A DNA stretch of 64,000 nucleotides from Sphingobacterium bambusae (GCF_033955345.1 NZ_CP138332.1:4836001-4900000), one strand, 5' to 3'. Shown: positions 17,818 to 27,195, numbered from the stretch's first letter. Translations and numbers: made by a program. The notes: generated by a model not told the origin, from the sequence alone.

Positions 17818-18593
17818 TGGCAGATTTTGATATTAAAGAGTTTTTGGACGCTAAGGTCAGTTTGTTCAACAGGCCTAGTTTTATTGAGAACGACCCTATT
17901 TGTATACCACACCTGTTTTCAAAACAGCAGGATATCGAAGTGATGGGCTTTTTCGCTGCCATTCTTGCTTGGGGGCAGCGCAAAACGATCATCAACAAGT
18001 GTAACGAACTTATTGAGCGTTTTGACGGTGCCCCGGCACAATTTATTCAGCAACATCAGGAGCAGGATCTTAAGCAACTTCTCGGCTTTAAACACCGCAC
18101 CTTTAATGATACCGATCTCCTTTATTTCGTCGCCTTTTTGCGCTTTCATTACCAGTCATTCTCCTCCTTGGAAGATGCTTTCCTTATCGGGCAAAAGCAT
18201 GCACAAGTTTTTAGTATGGAGCAGGCACTCAATGCGTTCAAAGCTTACTTCTTTTCCTTGCACGACCACCCAATACGCACCAAAAAGCATATCAGCTCGC
18301 CGGCACAGAAATCCAGTTGCAAACGCTTGAACATGTTTCTGCGCTGGATGGTGCGCAAAGACGACCAAGGCGTAGATTTCGGGATCTGGAACCGCATTTC
18401 GCCAGGCGCACTCATCTGTCCCTGCGATGTGCACGTGGATCGTGTAGCGAGGCGATTTGGATTGATTGTCTCCGATAAGATCAATTGGAAAACGGCTGTG
18501 GAGCTCACGGAAAACCTCAAAGCTTTTGACCCGACTGATCCTGTGAAATATGATTTTGCGCTTTTTGGAATTGGTGTAGAGGGGGAGATATAG
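17817..18593 (+). CDS. TIGR02757 / DUF2400 family protein
   Basis: 258-residue soluble protein. LFNRPSFIENDPICIPHLFS, GFFAAILAWGQRKTIINKC and DVHVDRVARRFGL are hallmarks of DUF2400 (TIGR02757), a family of unknown function common in Bacteroidota. The C-terminal part (NRISPGALICPCDVHVDRVA) has an HhH-glycosylase-like look with conserved Cys and Asp, but I make no functional claim. Coupled to the antiporter gene by a TAATG overlap and followed by a strong terminator. Confidence 0.8.
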   Translation: MADFDIKEFLDAKVSLFNRPSFIENDPICIPHLFSKQQDIEVMGFFAAILAWGQRKTIINKCNELIERFDGAPAQFIQQHQEQDLKQLLGFKHRTFNDTDLLYFVAFLRFHYQSFSSLEDAFLIGQKHAQVFSMEQALNAFKAYFFSLHDHPIRTKKHISSPAQKSSCKRLNMFLRWMVRKDDQGVDFGIWNRISPGALICPCDVHVDRVARRFGLIVSDKINWKTAVELTENLKAFDPTDPVKYDFALFGIGVEGEI

Positions 18594-18622
18594 AAAGCGT
18601 GCGGCCGAACCGCACGCTTTCT
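18592..18622. terminator. Hairpin terminator between convergent genes
   Basis: Perfect 13-bp stem AGAAAGCGTGCGG / CCGCACGCTTTCT with a CCGAA loop. It overlaps the DUF2400 stop codon and lies 9 nt from the end of the convergent GAPDH gene. It has no long T-run, so its strength is less certain than its structure. Confidence 0.7.
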
Positions 18623-18630
18623 AGGGTATA

Positions 18631-19632
18631 TTATCTGGTCGCTATACGCAACAAGAGATCCACCATCCTGTTGGAGTAACCAAATTCATTGTCGTACCAA
18701 CCCACTACTTTGACCAGTCCGCCCACAATAGATGTCAGCTGTGCATCGAATACACAGGAATAGGGGTTGTTGATGATATCCACCGATACGATAGGATCTT
18801 CAGTATAGAAGAGCACATTGGACAAACTTCCCGCGGCGGCTTCCTGAAACTTTTGATTTATAGCTTCGACCGTAGTCTCTGCTCGCAGTGTGCAGGTAAA
18901 GTCGGTGAGCGAACCATTGAGCACTGGAACACGAATACCTGCACCGCCCAGGCGGCCTTCCAAATGGCTAAACACATTAGTGATCGCTTTGGCCGCCCCT
19001 GTAGTCGTCGGAATGATAGAGGAGGATGCAGCGCGTGCGCGGCGAAGGTCGCGATGTGGTGCATCGTGCAGGTTCTGATCGCCCGTCATGGAATGCACCG
19101 TCGTGATGTAGCCATCTTTAATTCCCCAGTTTTCATCGAGGATCTTGACTAGCGGCGCTACGTTGTTGGTCGTACAGGATGCGTTGGAGAACAGATCGCT
19201 GCTCCAGTCGAAGTCCGTATCGTTAATACCCAAGACCACCGTAGGTACATCTTTATCTGTTGATGGCGCCGAGATGATCGTCTGTTTGGCACCTGCTAGC
19301 AAGTGCTTTGAAGCCTTCTCACGACTTGTAAAGAATCCAGTAGATTCGACAACAGCATGAATGCCTAAGCTTGCCCAAGGCAGGTTTGCCGGATCTTTTT
19401 CGCGAAACACCTGTATGCGATGACCATCTATATAGAGGCTTTCGGCATCGAAAGTAACCATATGCGGAAAAGGACCATGTACCGAATCATATTTCAACAG
19501 ATGGGCGAGGGTAGCCGTATCCGTCAGATCGTTTATGGCGACAACCGAGATGCGCTCTTGCAGGCCACGACGGTAGATATTACGCAGGGTATGTCGGCCT
19601 ATGCGACCAAAACCATTAATGGCTGTTTTCAT
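18631..19632 (-). CDS. Glyceraldehyde-3-phosphate dehydrogenase, GapB-like paralogue
   Basis: 333 residues from the ATG at 19632 (a longer frame to 19683 runs into the upstream gene). NAD(P)-binding start MKTAINGFGRIGRHTLRNIY with INDLTDTATLAHLLKYDS; catalytic SNASCTTNNVAP with Cys153; DLRRARAASSSIIPTTTGAA phosphate-site segment; GWYDNEFGYSNRMVDLL at the end. The DLRRARA segment and SCTTNN differ from the second GAPDH in this window (56368-57363) and recall the GapB/anabolic type I enzymes. It may work in gluconeogenesis or use NADP; that is inference. Its ATG overlaps the stop of the thioredoxin-fold lipoprotein gene (TAATG). Confidence 0.85.
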   Translation of the reverse strand: MKTAINGFGRIGRHTLRNIYRRGLQERISVVAINDLTDTATLAHLLKYDSVHGPFPHMVTFDAESLYIDGHRIQVFREKDPANLPWASLGIHAVVESTGFFTSREKASKHLLAGAKQTIISAPSTDKDVPTVVLGINDTDFDWSSDLFSNASCTTNNVAPLVKILDENWGIKDGYITTVHSMTGDQNLHDAPHRDLRRARAASSSIIPTTTGAAKAITNVFSHLEGRLGGAGIRVPVLNGSLTDFTCTLRAETTVEAINQKFQEAAAGSLSNVLFYTEDPIVSVDIINNPYSCVFDAQLTSIVGGLVKVVGWYDNEFGYSNRMVDLLLRIATR

Positions 19633-20231
19633 TATTTGGTAAACTCCGCCAACACAAAACCGATCTCTTTCTCTCCGTCCCAACTGTTTTTTAACTTTCC
19701 GTCGGCACCGTAAACATAGTTTGCTGGGAATTGCTGCGGCACATGGAATTTCTGAATAAACTCTTGGTTTCGGTCATACAGTACTTCCACGTTGGGCTTA
19801 TCGACGAGCTCTTTACCAAATGTTTCGAGAAAGGAAGCCATCAGGGCAGGGTCATTCATCGAAATGAAATAGAGGTTCACATCCTTGATCTTAGCATAGT
19901 TTTTAGCAAGAAGGCCTGCTTCGTGCTGGCAGTGTCCACAGCTGGGGTCGAAGAGTATAAATACACTATTTTTTCCGGTGGGGATATCCGCTTTGCTAAA
20001 ACCAATGCCGGATTTTACTTTATAAAATTTGAAGTCAGGAATGTTGGTAGCGGCTTCCTTGGCCATAGCTGGAGCTGCTGCTGCAGGGGCTGACGCTGCC
20101 GCGTGTTCATGCTGAGCCGCAGCGGGCTGCTCTTGCGTCTGTTGCTCATTGGTTTGCGAGCTGCTGCCCGATTGACAAGCACTGAAATAAACCAACGCAC
20201 TTAGTGCCATGCTGCTGAAAAAGTATTTCAT
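19632..20231 (-). CDS. Thioredoxin-fold (redoxin) lipoprotein
   Basis: 199 residues from the ATG at 20231. Signal peptide with lipobox YFSAC (Cys19), then a low-complexity Ser/Gln/Ala/His linker to about residue 65, then an AhpC/TlpA-type domain: SVFILFDPSCGHCQHEAGLL carries the CxxC (Cys-Gly-His-Cys) redox site, FHVPQQFPANYVYGADGKL the cis-Pro region. Probably faces the periplasm as a thiol-disulfide or peroxide-handling protein. Translationally coupled to the GapB-like gene downstream; since GAPDH has a reactive Cys a redox link is tempting, but the two sit in different compartments. Confidence 0.8.
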   Translation of the reverse strand: MKYFFSSMALSALVYFSACQSGSSSQTNEQQTQEQPAAAQHEHAAASAPAAAAPAMAKEAATNIPDFKFYKVKSGIGFSKADIPTGKNSVFILFDPSCGHCQHEAGLLAKNYAKIKDVNLYFISMNDPALMASFLETFGKELVDKPNVEVLYDRNQEFIQKFHVPQQFPANYVYGADGKLKNSWDGEKEIGFVLAEFTK

Positions 20232-20316
20232 GTATACGGTGTTTTTTTTGATATCCAAAACTAGGAAAATTTGACGCAAGGCGACCTATAAAAAGTAGGA
20301 AATGATGATAAAATGA

Positions 20317-20350
20317 AAAAAGGCTTCTGATTTTCACCAGAAGCCCTTTT
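20317..20350 (-). terminator. Terminator of secDF
   Basis: AAAAAGGCTTCTG / CAGAAGCCCTTTT stem with a 7-8 nt loop, followed on the minus strand by a T-run. Lies 20 nt past the secDF stop. Confidence 0.85.
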
Positions 20351-20369
20351 TATATCGTTTGTTTCGTCC

Positions 20370-23300
20370 TTACGGCGCAACAACTTTTGCAGCAGGAACC
20401 TTCTCTTCCGAGATGTGTTTTCCTTTGCCCAAGTCATAAACAGCAGGAGCAGCAAGGATAATCGAGGAGTAAGTACCCACAATAATACCGATTAAGATGG
20501 CGAAAGAGAATCCGCGGATAACCTCACCACCGAAGATGAATAATACCACCAACACGAAGATGATCGTAAGGGAAGTGATTACTGTACGGCTTAACGTAGT
20601 GTTGATTGCGTGGTTTACCACCTCACCGAAATCTTTACTGTGTGCACCCGGTTTGCTCAAGTCTTCACGGATACGGTCAAATACAACAACCGTGTCATTC
20701 ACCGAGTAACCTAATACCGTTAGAATCGCCGCTACGAAATGCTGGTCGATATCTAAAGAGAAAGGTACTATTCCGTCCAAAATGGAGAAAAGACCCAATA
20801 AAATCACCCCGTCATGGATAGTTGCGACAGCTGCACCAGCAGAATATTGCCATTTGCGGAAACGTACTAGGATATATCCTGCAATAATCAAGATCGAGAA
20901 TACACCAGACCAGATAGCTCTATCTTTGATATCTGTAGCGATGCTTGGTCCCACTTTTTGCGAAGAAAGAATCTCATGCTTGTTGCCAGAAATTTTGGAA
21001 AGACCTTCGTTCAATTTCGCCAATACTTCTGCATCCGCTTCGTCGCTTGTTTCTTCGATGTGATAAGTCGTTGTTATGCGCACTTGGTTTTCGCTACCGA
21101 AAGTTTTCACCTCTGTAGTCGAGTTGAAGGTCTCGTCCAAGTTTTTACGAACATCTTCTAAGTTCACCGGTTGCTCATAGCGCACGGTGTAGGTACGTCC
21201 ACCTTTGAAGTCTACGCCTAAAGAGAAACCTTTAGTGAAGATAGACCCTACACTGATAACAACTGCTACTACGGAAATAGCGTAGAACAACTTCCGTTTT
21301 TTGATGAACTGGAAGTTCGCATTTTGAAGTGTTTTAGCCGACCAAGGGTAGGATACCGAAATCTTCATGTCTTTGTCTAACATGTACTCGAAAATCAAAC
21401 GAGAGATGAAGATAGACGTGAATAGGGAAGTGATGATACCGATCATCAAGGTAGTGGCAAAGCCTAAGATTGGTCCGCTTCCGAAGAAGAACAATACTAA
21501 ACCAACCAAGAAGGTCGTGATCTGTGAATCCAAGATGGAAGGCATTGCATGTTTGTAACCGTCGGCGATAGCCTGGCGGATGCTTTTACCAGCACGTAAT
21601 TCTTCACGAATACGCTCATAGATTAGTACGTTGGCATCCACCGCTGTACCCATGGTCAACACGATACCGGCAATACCTGGAAGGGTCAATACCGCATTCA
21701 GGGAAGCCAAGATACCCATCAAGAAAAATACGTTGAACAATACCGCGATATTCGCTGCGATACCTGCACGGTTGTAGTAGGCAATCATAAAGATCATTAC
21801 GACTACGATACCGATAACCGCAGAGTTTACACCCGCATCGATAGCCGCTTGTCCTAATGAAGGACCAACGATAGCCTCTTCTACGATTTTAGCTGTTGCT
21901 GGAAGACGTCCAGCTTTCAAGATGTTAGCTAAATCTTTGGTGTCTTCGAAGGTGAAGCTACCAGAGATTTGGGAGCTACCATTTGGAATTTCTTCATTTA
22001 CGGAAGGAGCGGAGTATACCACACCATCCAATACGATTGCAATAGCTTCTCTATTTTGAGCAGCCTGCGCGGTGATACGACGCCATTGACGCGCTCCTTC
22101 AGTGTTCATTTGCATGGATACAACAGGTCTGTTTTGTTGATCCACGTTATCAGTCGCATCGGTGATTACTTCACCAGTCATCACAGCACCATTATCTGTG
22201 CCGGATGTTTTGATGGCATATAACGACAAGAAGTTTGGTGTGCGTTGTTCCGGTTTAACAGCCCATAAAAGCTTAAGGTTGCCTGGGATGGTTGCCTTAA
22301 CTTCCGGACGATTTAGGTAAGCATTTACGCGCGCCGTATCTTTTAAGCTCGCGATACCTACCATCGGGCCAGCCATCAAGGTAGGTTGACCATTTTGACC
22401 CATTGCTGTTGCTGGGTTCAATAGTGCAAATAAAGGGTTGCTTGCAGCTAGTTCGGCCGAAACGGCTGTGGAGTCTGTGCTATCCTTTTTCGCCGCACCT
22501 AGGTTGGCCAATAGATTGTCGTCGTTTTTGGTGCTGTCTGCAGTCGCTGTAGAGTCATTTGCCGCCACAACAGGTTTTGCTGCTGCTGGCGTATTTGTTT
22601 TAAGCGATGAAGCTAAAATATTGTTGATGTTTTCCAACAAAGGATAAACTTGGAAGTTATCATGCGTAGCATAGAATTCCAATTTAGCCGATCCTTGAAG
22701 AAGCTTCCGTACACGAATCTCGTCATTCACACCCGGCAATTCAATCAAGATACGGTTGGTACCTTGTTGGATTTGGATGTTTGGCGACGCTACCCCAAAC
22801 TTGTCAATACGCGTACGTAAAACTTTGTAGGAGTTTTGGATAGCATTGTCTGCTTCCTTGCTTAGAAAATTACGAACGTCAGCATCTGAGCTGGTCGCTT
22901 TGATCAATGCGGAGTTATCTTTTGTTGCGAAGAACGTCGCTAATGGGGTAGAAGCACCGCCAGCTTTGTATTCGTCCACAAAAAGCTCAACAACGCTCTT
23001 GTTTACGGATTTACTTTTCTGAACAGCTGTTTCTAAAGCTGTGTTGAATTTATCGTCTTTAGGATTGTTTGCTAAGTTTTTGATCAACTCGTCCAAGGAT
23101 ATTTCCATGGTTACGTTCATCCCACCTTTAAGATCCAGACCTAGCGCCAGCTCGTGTGCTTTAGCTTCTCTGTAAGTGAACTTCGCAAGTCCCAAATTAT
23201 AAACCTCTTCACCTGCCATCGAATCGAGGTATGCCTTTTCTTTGGCCATATCGCCTTTGGCATACTCGGAAGCATCTCGTTCTACTTTTCGTGTAACAAA

Positions 23301-23375
23301 TGTGAATGATAGGGAATAGAGGCATGCTATTGACACCACTATTACCAAAAATTTAATCAGCCCTTTACTCTGCAT
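20370..23375 (-). CDS. secDF: Protein translocase SecDF (fused)
   Basis: 1001 residues; SecD (about 1-665) and SecF (about 669-1001) in one chain, as usual in Bacteroidota. One N-terminal helix, GLDLKGGMNVTMEI and a large periplasmic P1 domain (ANIQIQQGTNRILIELPGV-like region), then the SecD membrane block with MGTAVDANVLIYERIREELR. SecF repeats it with LGVDFKGGRTYTVRY and LGYSNDTVVVFDRIRED-type motif (here GYSVNDTVVVFDRIRED). Uses the proton gradient to help pull exported proteins from SecYEG. The P1 region contains an Asp/Ser/Thr/Ala/Lys-rich insert around residues 265-310 that looks disordered. Single gene. Confidence 0.95.
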   Translation of the reverse strand: MQSKGLIKFLVIVVSIACLYSLSFTFVTRKVERDASEYAKGDMAKEKAYLDSMAGEEVYNLGLAKFTYREAKAHELALGLDLKGGMNVTMEISLDELIKNLANNPKDDKFNTALETAVQKSKSVNKSVVELFVDEYKAGGASTPLATFFATKDNSALIKATSSDADVRNFLSKEADNAIQNSYKVLRTRIDKFGVASPNIQIQQGTNRILIELPGVNDEIRVRKLLQGSAKLEFYATHDNFQVYPLLENINNILASSLKTNTPAAAKPVVAANDSTATADSTKNDDNLLANLGAAKKDSTDSTAVSAELAASNPLFALLNPATAMGQNGQPTLMAGPMVGIASLKDTARVNAYLNRPEVKATIPGNLKLLWAVKPEQRTPNFLSLYAIKTSGTDNGAVMTGEVITDATDNVDQQNRPVVSMQMNTEGARQWRRITAQAAQNREAIAIVLDGVVYSAPSVNEEIPNGSSQISGSFTFEDTKDLANILKAGRLPATAKIVEEAIVGPSLGQAAIDAGVNSAVIGIVVVMIFMIAYYNRAGIAANIAVLFNVFFLMGILASLNAVLTLPGIAGIVLTMGTAVDANVLIYERIREELRAGKSIRQAIADGYKHAMPSILDSQITTFLVGLVLFFFGSGPILGFATTLMIGIITSLFTSIFISRLIFEYMLDKDMKISVSYPWSAKTLQNANFQFIKKRKLFYAISVVAVVISVGSIFTKGFSLGVDFKGGRTYTVRYEQPVNLEDVRKNLDETFNSTTEVKTFGSENQVRITTTYHIEETSDEADAEVLAKLNEGLSKISGNKHEILSSQKVGPSIATDIKDRAIWSGVFSILIIAGYILVRFRKWQYSAGAAVATIHDGVILLGLFSILDGIVPFSLDIDQHFVAAILTVLGYSVNDTVVVFDRIREDLSKPGAHSKDFGEVVNHAINTTLSRTVITSLTIIFVLVVLFIFGGEVIRGFSFAILIGIIVGTYSSIILAAPAVYDLGKGKHISEEKVPAAKVVAP

Positions 23376-23456
23376 TGTCTGTATTCGTGTATTTGTTTGA
23401 TAGTTTATATTATTCTTTATGTACGATTTAGCTTAATAATACCTAGCCAAGATTCG

Positions 23457-23464
23457 CAAAGGTA
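23457..23464 (-). promoter_or_regulatory. Possible -7 element of secDF
   Basis: Minus strand TACCTTTG (TAnnTTTG), about 80 nt before the secDF ATG, in an AT-rich region. The -33 box is not clear. Confidence 0.4.
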
Positions 23465-23580
23465 TAAAAATTTTGTATAAAGAATACATTATTCAACATA
23501 TATGCAAACAAAAAACGATTTTAATTGTAGGTCGGCTAGGAAGCGCTTGGTAATAAGCAGAATGGGGTAAAACTGCTGCC

Positions 23581-23621
23581 AAAAAGCAAGGTGGACAGGG
23601 CTATGTTGAGCCGTCCACCTT
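23581..23621 (-). terminator. Terminator of the beta-barrel protein gene
   Basis: AAGGTGGAC (23588-23596) pairs with GTCCACCTT (23613-23621), extended inside by GGGCT/AGCC with a bulge; followed on the minus strand by GCTTTTTGG. It begins 20 nt past the stop of the 23642-24154 gene. Confidence 0.8.
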
Positions 23622-23641
23622 AGCTATTGATCTTTAATGTT

Positions 23642-24154
23642 TTACTTGATCGTGAATTTGAAACCCAGTGTGAAACGAGCTGGTTCAAAACTGGAGCGGT
23701 TGGTCAGGTTCCACCACGGCTTCCAGTCGAAGTGGAAAGCAATGGGAGCGGTCGGAATTTTGTATTCCAAACCTGCGGCAGGCCTGATCGCAAAAAATGT
23801 GCGATCGCCTCTTCTGTCCCAACGGTCGTCCCAGCCAAACCAGCGGTCGTCATCAACAAAGGTCAACTGTGGTCCCACGCCCACATACCATCCCAATCCG
23901 TTTGTGCCGGGAATCTGCTGATTGTACGAGTAATCTACGCCCAACGTCACGATATCCTCGCCAAATAATACTTGTGCATTACCTGCGTTAGCGCCACCAA
24001 AGGAGTGCTTTATTTGCGGACCTACCAACGTTGGTCCATCTCCTACATCGATACCAATTCCGATAGCCGTTCTGTATGGGGTTTGCGCGGATGCTTCCTG
24101 CGCGCCCAATGCCAAAAATGTTGCCGATAGTAGCGATAAAAATACTTTTTTCAT
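23642..24154 (-). CDS. Small outer-membrane beta-barrel protein
   Basis: 170 residues from the ATG at 24154, which begins a clear signal peptide (MKKVFLSLLSATFLALGAQ to ASAQ). The mature part alternates amphipathic strands and turns (GIGIDVGDGPTLVGPQIKHS, TLGVDYSYNQQ, GWYVGVGPQLTFVDDD, AAGLEYKIP) and ends FTLGFKFTIK, an aromatic-rich last strand as in 8-stranded outer-membrane barrels. A loop rich in Trp, Arg and Asp (WFGWDDRWDRRGDR) stands out. Function unknown. Divergent from guaB. Confidence 0.65.
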   Translation of the reverse strand: MKKVFLSLLSATFLALGAQEASAQTPYRTAIGIGIDVGDGPTLVGPQIKHSFGGANAGNAQVLFGEDIVTLGVDYSYNQQIPGTNGLGWYVGVGPQLTFVDDDRWFGWDDRWDRRGDRTFFAIRPAAGLEYKIPTAPIAFHFDWKPWWNLTNRSSFEPARFTLGFKFTIK

Positions 24155-24312
24155 GGTTGTGTAATCTATAATTCCATATGCCATCGACTTTCGATAGCGC
24201 ATTTGGCATCTCTTTGCAAATAGTTTGCCAAATTTGCGCTGCCGCCCGGTAAAAAAGGAATCCTCATGCTATTTTAATCTGAATGTCATCCTTTGATAAA
24301 AAAGTATTATTT

Positions 24313-24343
24313 TTTGATAAATTCCAGGAAATATGTAAATTTG
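24313..24343 (+). promoter_or_regulatory. guaB promoter (TTTG-N19-TAAATTTG)
   Basis: TTTG at 24313-24316, a 19-nt spacer, and TAAATTTG at 24336-24343: an exact match to the Bacteroidota sigma-ABfr consensus. Start near 24350, about 28 nt before the guaB ATG. Confidence 0.8.
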
Positions 24344-24377
24344 CCTGGCAAATAGAAACTCCAAAGATATTTGCCAT

Positions 24378-25853
24378 ATGCAATTAGATCCACAAAAATT
24401 TGTAGCTGAAGGTCTCACATACGACGACGTTTTGCTTATCCCAGGTTATTCAGAAATTCTTCCACGCGACGTTGACACAAGCACACAACTGACTCGTAAG
24501 ATACGGTTGAACATCCCTTTGGTGTCCGCAGCTATGGACACCGTAACAGGCGCCGATTTGGCTATTGCCATAGCACAGGCGGGCGGAATCGGGATGTTGC
24601 ACAAAAACATGACGATTGACGAGCAGGCCGCAGAAGTGCGTAAGGTTAAACGCTCGGAAAGTGGTATGATTCAAGATCCCGTTACCCTATTGGAAGGATC
24701 TACCGTAGGTGATGCTTTTAAGATTATGAAAGATCACAAAATTGGTGGTATTCCGATCGTGAGTGAAGTGGGAAAACTGGTTGGGATTGTTACAAACCGC
24801 GATCTACGTTTTCAAAAAGATATGTCAAAACCCATTAATGAGTTGATGACGAAAACCAATTTAGTAGTAGCGCCGGAAGGAACAGATTTGATTCAAGCAG
24901 AGGAGATTTTGCAGAACCAAAAAATTGAGAAACTTCCTGTCGTTGACAGCGAAGGCTACCTGAAAGGACTTATTACCTTTAAAGATATTCAGAAATATAA
25001 ACATTATCCCAATGCTGCAAAGGATAGCCATGGACGCCTGCTTGTCGGTGCTGCTGTGGGGGTGACTGGTGATACACTGGAACGTGTTGCTGCTTTGGTA
25101 AAGGCCGGCGTTGATGTGGTGACCATCGATACGGCTCATGGTCATTCCAAAGGTGTGGTGGATAAATTGAAGGAAGTAAAAGCGGCCTATCCGGAGTTGC
25201 AGGTTATCGTGGGTAACATCGCAACAGGTGCTGCCGCGAAGATGCTGGCTGAAGCAGGTGCCGACGCAGTGAAAGTGGGTATTGGACCAGGCTCGATCTG
25301 TACGACTCGTATCATTGCTGGTGTAGGGGTGCCACAGCTATATGCTGTTTACGAAGTTGCCAAAGCCTTGAAAGGTACAGGTGTGCCACTTATTGCCGAT
25401 GGTGGTATCAAGCAAACAGGAGATATCGCGAAAGCGATCGCCGCTGGTGCAGATACTATTATGGCGGGCTCTTTGTTTGCCGGAGTAGAGGAAGCGCCAG
25501 GCGAAACCATTATTTACGAAGGACGTAAGTTTAAATCCTACCGCGGAATGGGTTCCCTAGAGGCTATGGAAAAAGGTTCTAAAGACCGTTATTTCCAAGA
25601 TGTCGAAGACGATATTAAGAAATTGGTACCGGAAGGTATCGTAGGCCGGGTGCCGTATAAAGGGACTTTGGCCGAGGTGGTTTACCAATACATTGGTGGT
25701 TTGCGCGCATCAATGGGTTACTGTGGTGCACCTACTGTCGAGCGTCTAAAAGATGCGCAATTTGTTCGTATCACCGGAGCAGGATTGCGCGAGTCGCATC
25801 CGCACAACATCTCCATTACGAAGGAAGCACCGAACTACAACAGCCGCGGCTAG
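24378..25853 (+). CDS. guaB: IMP dehydrogenase
   Basis: 491 residues. TIM-barrel start GLTYDDVLLIPGYSEILPRD and LVSAAMDTVTGADLAIAIAQ; two CBS domains inserted at about 95-205 (IMKDHKIGGIPIVSE and ILQNQKIEKLPVVDSEGYL); catalytic loop GIGPGSICTTRIIAGVGVPQ with Cys308; flap ending YRGMGSLEAMEKGSKDRYF. Oxidises IMP to XMP, the first committed step to GMP. Full length and typical. An ideal promoter lies upstream. Confidence 0.95.
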   Translation: MQLDPQKFVAEGLTYDDVLLIPGYSEILPRDVDTSTQLTRKIRLNIPLVSAAMDTVTGADLAIAIAQAGGIGMLHKNMTIDEQAAEVRKVKRSESGMIQDPVTLLEGSTVGDAFKIMKDHKIGGIPIVSEVGKLVGIVTNRDLRFQKDMSKPINELMTKTNLVVAPEGTDLIQAEEILQNQKIEKLPVVDSEGYLKGLITFKDIQKYKHYPNAAKDSHGRLLVGAAVGVTGDTLERVAALVKAGVDVVTIDTAHGHSKGVVDKLKEVKAAYPELQVIVGNIATGAAAKMLAEAGADAVKVGIGPGSICTTRIIAGVGVPQLYAVYEVAKALKGTGVPLIADGGIKQTGDIAKAIAAGADTIMAGSLFAGVEEAPGETIIYEGRKFKSYRGMGSLEAMEKGSKDRYFQDVEDDIKKLVPEGIVGRVPYKGTLAEVVYQYIGGLRASMGYCGAPTVERLKDAQFVRITGAGLRESHPHNISITKEAPNYNSRG

Positions 25854-25949
25854 GGATTGTTAAAATCCCTTTATCCTTTGCTATTGCAATATTTTGTTAT
25901 TAAATTGCTGTTAAGTAATTGATAATTATAAATTTTAAACAGTAGCATT

Positions 25950-26069
25950 ATGGGAAAAGGCGATAAAAAAACACGTAAAGGGAAAATTATAATTGGATCT
26001 CACGGCAAGAAAAGGCCGAAAAATGGACCACGAGTAACTATTAAAAAGACGCAGGAAGAAGCGTCATAA
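25950..26069 (+). CDS. Ribosomal protein bTHX (30S subunit)
   Basis: 39 residues from the ATG at 25950: MGKGDKKTRKGKIIIGSHGK followed by KRPKNGPRVTIKK and a short acidic tail. Extremely basic with the G-K-G-D-K-K-T-x-x-G-K start and GSxGK(K)R core of the THX peptides of Bacteroidota and Thermus, which sit at the top of the 30S head. Encoded 96 nt after guaB with its own terminator immediately downstream. Confidence 0.9.
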   Translation: MGKGDKKTRKGKIIIGSHGKKRPKNGPRVTIKKTQEEAS

Positions 26070-26071
26070 AA

Positions 26072-26105
26072 AAATCCCCGATCGCGATTTTGTGCTCGGG
26101 GATTT
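26072..26105 (+). terminator. Terminator after the bTHX gene
   Basis: AAATCCCCGA (26072-26081) pairs with TCGGGGATTT (26096-26105), 14-nt loop, followed by CTTTTTAT. Starts 3 nt past the stop codon. Confidence 0.85.
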
Positions 26106-26307
26106 CTTTTTATGATCTACCCATATGGTCGTTAGGTAGACCCGTTAAAGCAGACTAGCGCTAAAGCGATCATTATCCAATAAACGGGATACCGTTTCGT
26201 ATGATTTGGTTTCTTAGGTTAAGTGATAGATATCGTCGAAATATGGGCTAGTTGCTGCTTTTTGATATGTTAAGGTTTACAAAACTCCTTTTAAAATCAC
26301 CTATGTT

Positions 26308-26796
26308 ATGAATATCATCAGATTGTTCGTGATCGCGGCACTACTTTTAGCAAGTAACCAACTGTATGCACAACACGCTAAATTGTTAAAAGGGAAGGGA
26401 TATAAAGGTTTTGTCTTTCCAAAAGAATACGCTGTTTGGGGCTTTCCTCCAGAAAACGGGCGTTATACGCCGAGTTCAGAGGATATTGAAAATGCAGAGG
26501 AAATCTTGGCGAATAGTATGAATACGGCTTACATGCTTAATAAGCAGAAGCAATATAAGCATCCACCGATCAATAGAAAAACACTCAAAAGATATATTCG
26601 ACAATATGTAGGGCATGTATTGCCAGATTCTAGCGCCGTTGTTGAAATATTTCTTCACAGAGGACTGGATATGAATGATGAGGACTTCGCTAGAGATGTA
26701 CTTCATGTACTGGACGGGGGCGCCAATCATTGGTATATTCGAGTGAACCTTTCTAAAAAGGAGGTATCTGATATGGCGGTGAATGGGATAAGCTAA
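26308..26796 (+). CDS. Exported protein of unknown function
   Basis: 162 residues. N-terminal signal peptide (MNIIRLFVIAALLLASNQLY to AQ), then KGYKGFVFPKEYAVWGFPPE, a helical polar middle and a C-terminal mixed alpha/beta stretch with ANHWYIRVNLSKKEVSDM. I do not recognise a family. The AT content is somewhat higher than in its neighbours. It heads a run of three short plus-strand genes with gaps of 37 and 62 nt. Likely periplasmic. Confidence 0.6.
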   Translation: MNIIRLFVIAALLLASNQLYAQHAKLLKGKGYKGFVFPKEYAVWGFPPENGRYTPSSEDIENAEEILANSMNTAYMLNKQKQYKHPPINRKTLKRYIRQYVGHVLPDSSAVVEIFLHRGLDMNDEDFARDVLHVLDGGANHWYIRVNLSKKEVSDMAVNGIS

Positions 26797-26833
26797 AGAA
26801 TGAGTCAAATAATGTATATTTTTCAATCTCGTA

Positions 26834-27133
26834 ATGGTTAAAAAAAAACATTCGATAAAACCGGTTAACGAGATAGCAGCCTTTAGAAGACAATTCGCTA
26901 TAGTAGGTGCAAAGCTATCAATAGTTACAGGATCTTACGTCCGTAATTTGATAGATTCCGAAGGGGCCTATCTGTATCGTCAATTACCTGGAGTAGCTTT
27001 AAATTCAGGTATGCATTTGGGAGTGGTTGATGCATTACTTAAACAGAATAATGCACGAGGGATTTATTCAGAAATACTCCATCCGGATACCGCTGCGCAA
27101 TTATATAGAAATCATTTTCGTAATTCGGCTTAG
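26834..27133 (+). CDS. Small protein of unknown function
   Basis: 99 residues, basic N-terminus (MVKKKHSIKPVNEIAAFRRQ), then a largely helical sequence (GAKLSIVTGSYVRNLIDSEG, GMHLGVVDALLKQNNARGIY) with no signal peptide. Predicted cytoplasmic. No family recognised. Follows the exported protein gene by 37 nt on the same strand. Confidence 0.5.
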   Translation: MVKKKHSIKPVNEIAAFRRQFAIVGAKLSIVTGSYVRNLIDSEGAYLYRQLPGVALNSGMHLGVVDALLKQNNARGIYSEILHPDTAAQLYRNHFRNSA

Positions 27134-27195
27134 ATCATCGTCAGATAAGGAGGCTTAGTTAGAGAAGATATTTGTTTACATAAATACTATTAGCT

